Source: Membranipora membranacea (taxonomy: Eukaryota > Bryozoa > Gymnolaemata > Cheilostomatida > Membraniporidae). Taken from it: DNA of 64,000 nucleotides. The notes under the pieces were generated by a model that saw only the letters and a program-made list of their open reading frames with translations, was not told where the DNA came from and did no database searches. Position numbers and translations under genes: made by a program. Shown one piece after another: positions 57,901 through 64,000 of this stretch; position 1 is the stretch's first letter; every line of letters starts with the position of its first letter. The stretch lies in assembly GCA_914767715.1 (NCBI GenBank), contig OU612069.1, positions 21,695,387 through 21,759,386 of the forward strand. The letters are read 5' to 3'.

Positions 57901-60900
57901 GAAGCAGTTCGAGCTGGATGAAGATATCAGTTAGAGCAATTACAGACATTGTTTTCTCAGAGTAAATTTTCTAATCCTTCAAGAAAATCTCATTTGTAAA
58001 CAACCTGTTGTATTGCAGTCTCTGTCTTTCATTACAGGGAAAGAGTTTGTTACCTTTGTGCCTTTCCAAAGGATTTAAAGGCAATGTAATATTAGAATAT
58101 CAAAACCTGAGGATAACCTTTGTGTCTCAAGACTTGTTGCTTCTTATGATATTTATGTATTAAGGCATTATTAGATCTGATTAAAATTGAAGGTTGATTT
58201 AAATCAGACGTCTTGTCACAAGCCACATCCCGGAGCATAGGCGGCAAGATTTGTTGCCTTAGTGGCCGGGCCGCAATATCTGCGCCAGCTTGCTCTCTGT
58301 TTGCTGGTAGGTCGGCGCACACCTGGGTGCCAACCAAAGCCCAGTGCTAGATAATTCTTAATTCCTGCTCAGACCAAATATATTTTCCTACCAGTATTCC
58401 AAGCCCGAAACCCAGTTCTGATACAAAAATTGGCCCATATTGAGTGTGCCCGGTTTTTTTATACCAAATTATATTGCATATAAAATATCATATCATATTA
58501 TGTTGAATCAATAGACTCTAGTGGCTGGCTACTCATATATTTACATTTTTGCAATCGACCATGACACCTCGTCGACATTCAATTATCCACACTCTCTTTA
58601 CTTAACAAAACCATGGTCCATGCTTCTAAAAAGTTATACAAGGTTGCAGTCACTCCACTCTTGGCTAGCCGGGTAAACCTTCTACCGGGAGTTATTACAC
58701 AATCAAGTAGAAGATGCCCTGGGACTGCATCTATACTGCAACGAGTTATGATGTTGCTACTTTTGAGGATTCGGTTAGCCAAACAGGTGGCCTGCCTCAA
58801 TAAATAACAAATCTGAGATGGCCTCCAAACAAAATTGGAAGCAATTCTTCACGCAGTGCATTGAAACGATCCAAGTACAATTGAGACCTAAGCTGGATGA
58901 AGATATCAGTAAGAGCAATTACAGGCATTGTTTTCTCAGAGTAAATTTTCTAATCCCTCAAGAAAATCTTATTTGTAAACAACCAGTTGTATTGCAGTCT
59001 CTGTCTTTCATTACAGGGAAAGAATTTGTTACTTTTGTGCCTTTCCAAAGGATTTAAAGGCAATGTAATATTAGAATATCAAAACCTGAGGATAACCTTT
59101 GTGTCTCAAGACTTGTTGCTTCTTATGATATTTATGTATTATTGCATTATTACATCTGATTAAAATTGAAAGTTGATTTAAATCAGATGTCTTGTCACAA
59201 GCCACATCCCGGAGCATGGGCGGCGAAATTCGTTGCCTTGTGGCCAGGGCACAATATCTGCGCCAGGTTGCTCTCTGTTTGCAGGCAGGTCGGAGCACAC
59301 CTGGCTGTCAACCAAAGCCCAGTCGACAATGGATCGCAGATACATTTGATATGAGGTCCTTTCGATTAATGTAAGGTTCAATGATTGCATAGACCAAGGG
59401 TATATTGTGGCAGCATTGTTCAAGGATTGTAAAAGTTAATCCTATTATAATAACTGCCACAATGCTGCCTTCCTAGCTATACCCACCTTACCAATTTAGC
59501 TAGGATAGTTACAGGTGTAATTTAAGCATAAAACATCAAGTCTAATCGTGGAGTAAGGCTGTACAAAAAGAAACTTTTACATGAGAGCCTGCATATTCTA
59601 TTATTTACTGTAATCAAAAACTTTGAATTCAGGTCATTCTCCAGAACCCTATAATTGTGACAAATAGATGAAAGGAGTGTTTTGCATCAAGCTTCACATA
59701 ACTTTCCCCTTGACACAAAGCTTGCAGGTACCTTGACCAAGGAGTAAAAAACTCTCTCCTTGACTATTGTTAAAAAATTTACTCTGTATCCCTTCACTCT
59801 GTGAAGCAGTCTAGCCACATGCTTGAAACTAAAATGTTTTACACAGATAGATAGATGGGTGATAACTCTATACTGCAAATGAGCCACCAAATTTCAACAA
59901 TAAGAGAGGACAACTTCTTTGCCCAAGATTTGCCAAAATTGACTTTAATGAACTGAGCACCGTATATGTTGTTTGGCAGACAGGGTACTTGCCATAGTAT
60001 TAGATGTTGTTAAATCTGGTGCAGAATTGACGAACAAATGAACACCAAACCAATTGTATTGAGCGAGGCACACCTCGGAAGCTCAGAACAATTGTTTCGC
60101 CAAAACTGCACCTTAGTTTATCAAGATATATTTCTTGAAGGCATCGGATGACCACCTGCCAAAAAGATCTTATTCTTGAGTCAGACCAGCCCTGAATGCT
60201 AGCCCAGGTAGCGCCACCTCGTCTCAGTGAGTGAGGAGTGACCCAACCCTCTATTTTTGAATCCTTTAGGACATCACTGAACTCTTTTCTGAACTCTGCT
60301 GTTGTGACTTCAAACAAAGGGCTGCTTCTGGAGGGTCTCAAGTGTTTTAAATACCTCTTAACGAGGCGAAATGGGCATGTCTTTCCCCCTACTGCTTTAA
60401 TCATAATGCTTTCTGCCTCTGCAGAATTTTTGAAAGAATTAATGTGCACTTCCATGGCACCCTTGCTAAAACACACATCGCCAACAGACATATGATGCCC
60501 TGCTGAGGATATACAATACTCGCTAGGGCGTAAGAATCCATAAAAAGCACAAGATACCATGGCAGAAAAGCGCCTCCCATCTATACTCCACCAGACCTGC
60601 TCTGCCTTAGTGATCAGAGTGTGTAGTTGGTTGTTTTCTTTTGAGTTCTACCCTGTGAGGTTTTTATACCCCTCAATATTAACCTTAGTTTATGAGTAGC
60701 AAAGGTAACCTCACTGTTCTTTCTTACACATGTGACAGGATTGCACTGTGTTTCTTTCCTTCTTGTGCCAGGTTTGTGACCCACAACTCCATTGACGAAG
60801 TAGAGAATTTTTTGAGCTTGTGCTCAGAGCAGAACATTTTGTATTGGTTGTAAAATTGATCGTAAGACTTCTTTGAGCCCTCGGACAAAGACTTGTCTAA

Positions 60901-63900
60901 GAAGCCCCTCGCCTTAGCTCTAAGACCTGAAATAAATAGTGCAGGGAATCTTTTATGTATCATGAGTACGTACCTATATTTCTAAAATAAACATTGCACA
61001 ATAATAATTAGTGTCATGTGTTTGCTTTGACCTTCTCACCCCCACGCTTCACGTCCTGAGGATCAAAGGTCAATTTTGTGCTTATGATCAGAAATGAAAA
61101 ATAGATATTATTATTTGTCACCTTACAACCAGTATATATTTTTTACCCTACTTGGACACAGGTGTACCGGTAAGCTAGTTGGACAGGCAGCCATGGTGGG
61201 AAAACAGAGTTTAAATTCTCTGATTTTATTTCTGGACAACAAATCTGCAGCAATGTTCTCTAATCCTGGGATATGTCTGGCCACTAGGAGAATATTTTGT
61301 TGCATGCATAGGAGCGCCAAAAGACGTAGTAGCTTTCTCACAACAGCATCTTTACAATACAGATGTTCTAGAATAGAGACTAGGGGCCCCATTATCTGTC
61401 CTGACCTCAACCACTGAATTTGCAAATTTTTCCTGCTGCATGTGCACTGCTACGAATATGGGGAACAGCTCTAGAACTGTGATGTTTAAGTTTGTCCAAA
61501 GTTCATCTGGCCACATCCCATGGAACCAGGTGTTTCCCCAAAAACCTCCATATCCTATTGATCCTGAAGCATCAGTGACCAGAGTGAAGTCTACAGCCCC
61601 TGCCACAAGATATTGGAACTGTTTACCGGGTGCTAAATAAGACAGAAAATCTCTCTGCACTTGTAATTCAATATGCATTCAATTTGAATTCAACTACAAG
61701 GGGAGATAACTCCTAGTATGTAGTACTAAGTTAACAGGGGGGTGACACTACCTCAATTGGTAACATAACTCTATTTATTTTTTTTTTTTTTCAGACGTTC
61801 AGCACAGCTAATGAGGTAACAATAATAACCATTTGTTAATACTGAATTACACAAATAGCAGCCTATCTGATAAAGTATGATTGGGTACAAATGAGTATAC
61901 CTAACTCTATTGATCTCTGGCCGCAGGTTCTGTTGTTTGTGATTGGCAAAGTTAAATGTCTCCAAGGATATCCAATACGGCTGAGTTACTGTATGATCTT
62001 CATCTGCACTAACCATTTTGAAACATCAAATGGCAATTTTGGAAGTCTATTCTTGACAACCTCTCAGTCTCTTTTTCATTCTGAGTCCCTCTGCCAGCTA
62101 TCACTCACCCACTTTCAATTGTGGAGACAACTAGCATGTTTATACTGTATTCATCTCTCTCAAATTTGTTGATGGCCTAATCAAACTGCCAACATATTTT
62201 ACAGAGCACTACCTCAGGTAGCATGCACACTGGGAAAGTATTTGCTAATGCATTCCAGTTTGCTATCACAGTACTAGCTATAGCATGTCCATGTGCTCTG
62301 GGATTAGCCACGCCCACAGCCGTAATGGTCGGGACTGGTGTAGGGGCTACTAATGGTATACTCATCAAAGGAGGAGAACCCTTAGAAACTACGCATAAGG
62401 TAAGTGTGTTGGATAATTACAAGCACATGCTAAAAGGTAAAGGAAATAACAGAATTTTTACAGAGTAAAATAATGAACGGCGTTGCATCATACATATGCT
62501 ATAGTACGGGCTAGCCAATGTTTCGGCTCCAAATTTTTGTTTAGTTTTATCGAATCATAGAGCCAATCATAATTAACGATGACATGAGATTTAATGAAGA
62601 AATCAAAATTCATTTAACTTTTTCATTAGGTCAAAACTGTTGTATTTGACAAAACGGGTACAATAACACATGGAGTGCCGGAGGTCACCAAGGTCTTGTA
62701 CCTTGTCAAGGAGAATTTTCTACCGCGTGTTAAGATCCTCGCTGTAATCGGAGCAGCTGAGGCCAGCAGCGAACATCCTCTGGCCACCGCCATTGTCAAT
62801 TACGTCAAACAAGTAGGTGCATCAGTGATGACTCTCCAATTCGAAGTGTGCACAGCTTCATGGCCTGACTAGGTGTCGCCACTCCAGACCACATACTCAA
62901 GACCTTCAAAATTTGCAGTTTCAACTCAAATGAAATTTTTGTGGTCAGCAAAGATAAGTTATATTTCTTGGTTGAGAACTTCTTTGGGGTAATGACAATG
63001 ACTGGTCTGACAATTATTTGTTTGTGGCAAGCAGCTTATGTTTTGGTTAAGGAGTTGAATACGAGCAGCCTTGGCAAGGTGATTGACTTCTCAGTTGTTC
63101 CGGGATATGGTATAAAGTGTATAGTAAGAGGTATACATATGACGGTACGTTCTTTCAACAATGGCTGTGCATCCTCCAATCAGAGTCCAGGGAGAGATGT
63201 CAATGAAGAAGGTGAAGTGAACGGGAACTTTGGTATCAAGTTGATGAAATTAGGTAAGACTGAATTGGATGTACTGCACCAAAACTATCCTCCTACAATT
63301 TCCTAAACACTGACATTTATCAATTGTAAAAAGGTTACTTTTATCAAGATGAAGTATTTAAACTTGCTTTTGGTTCCTCGGAGTGACATTCCATGAAAAG
63401 TTTGAATGTAATGACCAGCATCCCTGGTTACAATCACTCTAATTATTTGGCATCGGGAATTATACTTGTTGCAACAAATTCTTGATCATAGGCTTGGCGC
63501 TTAATAATTAGAGTTTGTTAAAACCATGGTGTCATATCAAGCGCATAGCATGGGGTGCGAAATAATTGTTAAGTGAGGCTGCATGTGATTGTGCCAAATT
63601 GTATTCTGTTAGTAGGCAGGTCACAACACGCCATTGAATCAACGAACTGTGCTTCATACCCTATTCAAGCATAGTATTAGATGTGTAAGGACAGTCATGC
63701 CAAGCCAAGCTCCTTGGTCAAGCTTACTAGCAGATTGTTCTCAGTTTACAATCGATTTGTTTTAGACCACATAGATGGAGATGAAGAGTTTAGTTTTCTT
63801 GCCGGTAACCGAGAATTAATGAGGAAGTACGGTCTGGATATAAGCTGTGAGATCGATCAGGAAATGTCGAATTATGAGCAAGAGGGACATACAGCTATGC

Positions 63901-63915
63901 TATGCGTTATCAATG
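39118..63915 (+). CDS. ATP7: ATP7-type copper-transporting P1B-ATPase, 3' end outside window, interrupted allele
   Basis: Exons: 39118-39260 (ATG probably 39,153), 39762-39903, 40191-40325, 41107-41232, 41639-41767, 41991-42119, 42660-42830, 45454-45614, 48713-48782, 49263-49497, 49707-49756 + 54141-54240 (one exon split by an insertion), 54601-54824, 55087-55224, 62205-62399, 62630-62812, 63052-63253, 63766-63915. The product pumps Cu(I) across membranes using ATP, at the Golgi or plasma membrane in animals. Visible in order: four MxCxxC metal-binding domains, membrane segments, the A-domain TGES loop, the ion-binding [11 protein letters not shown], the phosphorylation site DKTGT, the SEHPL nucleotide-site motif, and the start of the N-domain. 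Two lesions are present: the exon(s) between 45,614 and 48,713 are missing, and a 4.4-kb element splits one exon. The residue order matches animal ATP7A/ATP7B. The region after the N-domain is beyond the window. Confidence 0.9.
40191..41232 (+). CDS. ATP7: ATP7 metal-binding domain 2 (two exons)
   Basis: Exons 40191-40325 ([17 protein letters not shown]) and 41107-41232 ([19 protein letters not shown]) in phase 1-1. This pair is a close paralogue of the next pair. Confidence 0.85.
41639..42119 (+). CDS. ATP7: ATP7 metal-binding domain 3 (two exons), recent duplicate of domain 2
   Basis: Exons 41639-41767 ([17 protein letters not shown]) and 41991-42119 ([18 protein letters not shown]). Over the 33 residues from NMTC to DKTG/HKTG I count three differences from domain 2. 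The intron tail before the exon (TTTTTGAATGTATTACAGATG) is also shared with domain 2, so the duplication included intron sequence. Confidence 0.85.
42660..45614 (+). CDS. ATP7: ATP7 metal-binding domain 4 (two exons)
   Basis: Exon 42660-42830 ends with [20 protein letters not shown]. Exon 45454-45614 completes it with [18 protein letters not shown] and ends ..GQIHLS in phase 0. The intron between them carries a hAT element with a nested TTAA-flanked insertion. The end of this exon looks like the start of a further metal-binding domain whose CxxC exon is not present downstream. Confidence 0.85.
43740..45074. mobile_element. Non-autonomous hAT element (1,335 bp)
   Basis: The ends read CATAGGTGGGCAACC and GGTTGCCCACAGCTG, with a perfect 8-bp duplication GTCTAGAG at 43,732-43,739 and 45,075-45,082. 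Eight-base duplications and CA..TG ends are hAT features. No transposase frame is seen. Inside is an imperfect direct duplication (about 43,960-44,460 against 44,520-44,650), one copy of which holds a nested element. Confidence 0.85.
43984..44340. mobile_element. 357-bp TTAA-flanked MITE nested in the hAT element
   Basis: Perfect 17-bp inverted ends, AGGGCAACCAAGGTTTC and its complement, flanked by TTAA at 43,980-43,983 and 44,341-44,344. The internal duplicate of the hAT element shows the empty site at about 44,545 (GTGACATTAAGCTA). TTAA targets are used by Kolobok and piggyBac; the AGGG end is unlike the CCC end usual for piggyBac, so Kolobok mobilisation is more likely (inference). Confidence 0.85.
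45865..48375. mobile_element. 2.5-kb element with about 180-bp inverted ends, in an ATP7 intron
   Basis: About 45,865-46,050 is the reverse complement of about 48,195-48,375 (shared GAGCATACAAACTTCAAAAC and TGTTACCTCAGAATCCATTA). I recognise no coding region between the ends. It fills most of the interval where the exon(s) for the last metal-binding half-domain and first membrane helix of ATP7 are expected. Exact ends and target duplication were not determined. Confidence 0.6.
48442..48603. repeat. Cluster of GCGACGTT motifs
   Basis: TTGCGACGTT or a close variant occurs about eight times in 160 bp, several followed by (T/A)GTGG. The unit spacing is irregular. It lies about 110 bp upstream of an ATP7 exon (48713-48782). 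Function unknown. Confidence 0.7.
48713..49497 (+). CDS. ATP7: ATP7 membrane segments before the A-domain (two exons)
   Basis: Exon 48713-48782 reads [20 protein letters not shown] in its coding frame. Exon 49263-49497 reads [20 protein letters not shown], then NMDVLVVL and [11 protein letters not shown], characteristic of animal ATP7. The first exon starts in phase 2, whereas the last exon before it (ending 45,614) leaves phase 0. They cannot be direct neighbours, so at least one exon is missing or unrecognised between them. Confidence 0.88.
50273..50575 (+). other. 100-codon frame shared by all three arm copies
   Basis: Frames of exactly 100 codons occur here, at 53,148-53,450 (minus) and at 17,644-17,946 (minus). 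All start MRVNG and end with MLD, with about 10-15 differences between copies. No known domain is recognised. Most differences change the amino acid, so persistence by recent copying is as likely as selection; I do not call it a gene. Confidence 0.35.
51252..51637. mobile_element. 386-bp hAT-like MITE in the left arm
   Basis: The ends are CAGGGGCGTATATT and AATATACGCCACTG (one mismatch), flanked by an 8-bp duplication ACTGGTAC (51,244-51,251 and 51,638-51,645). The right arm of the palindrome shows the empty site at about 52,470-52,480. CAG(T/G)GGCG ends with an 8-bp duplication are classic hAT features. The interior contains a minus-strand tRNA-like A-box segment and a TTTATAACTGGAGCATTTTTA stretch shared with the MITE at 28,871. 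Confidence 0.88.
54601..54824 (+). CDS. ATP7: ATP7 actuator (A) domain exon
   Basis: Begins [12 protein letters not shown] and contains [14 protein letters not shown], with the TGE loop that dephosphorylates the pump, then [10 protein letters not shown]. Phase 1-0, donor GTAGGC. Confidence 0.92.
55087..55224 (+). CDS. ATP7: ATP7 membrane segment exon
   Basis: Starts [18 protein letters not shown], the conserved helix after the A-domain, followed by a long hydrophobic run ([16 protein letters not shown]). Phase 0-0. The next exon is about 7 kb away because a retrotransposon and a CTCAG element fill the intron. Confidence 0.9.
55941..56026. repeat. 35-bp tandem repeat, about 2.5 copies
   Basis: Units at 55,941-55,975 and 55,976-56,010 and a partial third, of type GAACAGTAGTTCTAAG..GGCTGA, inside the putative A2 repeat of the tyrosine-recombinase element. 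Confidence 0.85.
56264..59957 (-). mobile_element. CTCAG..CTGAG element, copy 2 (3,694 bp)
   Basis: Inverted relative to copy 1. It starts CTCAGTTATTTAAAGTCAA and ends TTGACTTTAATGAACTGAG. CA flanks it on both sides (56,262-56,263 and 59,958-59,959). The paralogous B2 repeat shows the unoccupied site at about 55,707-55,713 (GCCACTGTATATG), confirming the ends and a 2-bp duplication. It carries the same two tandem internal units with headless SINE bodies. The long frame of copy 1 is broken here (56,285-56,724). Confidence 0.85.
60000..60963 (-). pseudogene. Tyrosine recombinase remnant
   Basis: The N-terminal core-binding part (60,963-60,724) contains [20 protein letters not shown]. The catalytic part (60,560-60,000) has FLRPSEY (first Arg) and [12 protein letters not shown] (His-x-x-Arg). 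A one-base frame shift near 60,155 puts the [12 protein letters not shown] block, with the nucleophilic Tyr, in a different frame. The link between the two parts is also frameshifted (about 60,560-60,724). Such recombinases integrate the circular cDNA of DIRS/Ngaro elements without target duplication. This copy cannot make a full enzyme. Confidence 0.82.
61123..61678 (-). pseudogene. DIRS/Ngaro-type RNase H region
   Basis: [18 protein letters not shown] and [13 protein letters not shown] are followed by VEVRTDNGA. Another frame, starting near 61,425, gives [19 protein letters not shown], the usual end of this domain. The frame change near 61,390 marks decay. The reverse transcriptase that normally precedes it is not found before the ATP7 intron sequence at about 61,700. 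Confidence 0.78.
61700..62204. other. ATP7 intron, no element recognised
   Basis: Contains a poly-T tract (about 61,775-61,792) but no exon or repeat that I recognise before the acceptor at 62,201-62,204. Confidence 0.4.
62205..62399 (+). CDS. ATP7: ATP7 CPC membrane helix exon
   Basis: Contains [19 protein letters not shown]. The CPC motif in the sixth helix binds Cu(I) during transport. It is followed by [20 protein letters not shown], typical of ATP7 pumps. Phase 0-0. Confidence 0.95.
62630..62812 (+). CDS. ATP7: ATP7 phosphorylation-domain start exon
   Basis: [16 protein letters not shown] carries the Asp that is phosphorylated. Further on, [13 protein letters not shown] has the SEHPL motif whose His helps place ATP (the residue equivalent to the common Wilson-disease site in human ATP7B). 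Phase 0-0, donor GTAGGT. Confidence 0.95.
63052..63915 (+). CDS. ATP7: ATP7 nucleotide-binding domain exons
   Basis: Exon 63052-63253 has [11 protein letters not shown], the N-domain GxG region, and an acidic, variable loop. Exon 63766-63915 has [15 protein letters not shown] and [15 protein letters not shown]. The donor GTATAG follows, and the gene runs on past the window. The remaining N-domain, the GDN hinge and the last two membrane helices must lie to the right. Confidence 0.88.
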
Positions 63916-64000
63916 GTATAGTATGAAAGTTTATGAATCACTGTCACTCTCAAATCAACCTATGGTTTCTCATCAACATCAATTTAATGTGTTGTATGAT

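Larger units (their letters stand above)
55622..61690 (-). mobile_element. Tyrosine-recombinase retrotransposon (Ngaro/PAT-like), 5' truncated, decayed
   Basis: In minus-strand order: an RNase H region (61,678 down to about 61,123), a tyrosine recombinase (60,963-60,000), then a repeat block. A sequence of about 175 bp occurs twice in the same orientation: B2 at 55,622-55,796, and B1 made of 56,172-56,263 plus 59,958-60,045. B1 is split by CTCAG copy 2. The two enclose about 375 bp (55,797-56,171). Gene end, B1, A2, B2 is the split-direct-repeat layout of Ngaro/PAT-type elements. No reverse-transcriptase domain is visible upstream, and A1 is absent. Confidence 0.75.

Overview
The window is AT-rich animal nuclear DNA. 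Its coding sequence is split into short exons with GT..AG introns, consistent reading-phase joins, THAP and EGF domains and a metazoan-type ATP7 copper pump. The repeat content (Kolobok-, MULE-, hAT- and tyrosine-recombinase-type elements, an R2-group-like LINE, tRNA-derived SINEs) suggests a repeat-rich, probably aquatic invertebrate. I cannot name the phylum. All exon models were built by eye from splice sites, phase and protein similarity; no search was run.

Layout. (1) 744-13,729, minus strand: a 20-exon secreted protein with a signal peptide, two tandem beta-propeller-like modules with matching exon phases, and EGF-like domains; its 3' end lies outside the window. (2) 14.7-16.7 kb: a dead non-LTR retrotransposon, itself interrupted. 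(3) 17.6-19.3 kb: one arm of a repeat family that reappears as a giant palindrome at 49.8-54.1 kb. (4) 19.3-24.9 kb: a MULE-type transposase remnant bracketed by inverted arrays of a roughly 112-bp tandem repeat. (5) 26.1-32.8 kb, plus strand: an intron-containing THAP + Kolobok-type transposase gene. It converges on a minus-strand gene with a P2X7-C-terminal-like cysteine domain (33.1-33.8 kb). (6) 34.5-37.7 kb and 56.3-60.0 kb: two inverted copies of a 3.2-3.7 kb CTCAG..CTGAG element. (7) 38.5 kb to the end, plus strand: an ATP7-type copper-transporting P1B-ATPase gene whose 3' end lies outside the window. Its introns carry a hAT element with a nested TTAA-flanked element, a TIR element and a tyrosine-recombinase retrotransposon.

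The main observation concerns the ATP7 gene. One of its coding exons is interrupted by a 4,380-bp near-palindromic element that starts CACTG and is flanked by a 4-bp AGAA duplication. Removing the element and one AGAA restores a 150-nt in-frame exon. The phases of the flanking exons also show that the exon(s) for the last metal-binding half-domain and first membrane segment are missing between 45,614 and 48,713. This copy of the gene therefore appears disrupted, or is rescued by unusual splicing.

Several insertions have an empty-site paralogue in the same window, which allows precise insertion ends and a relative order of events.
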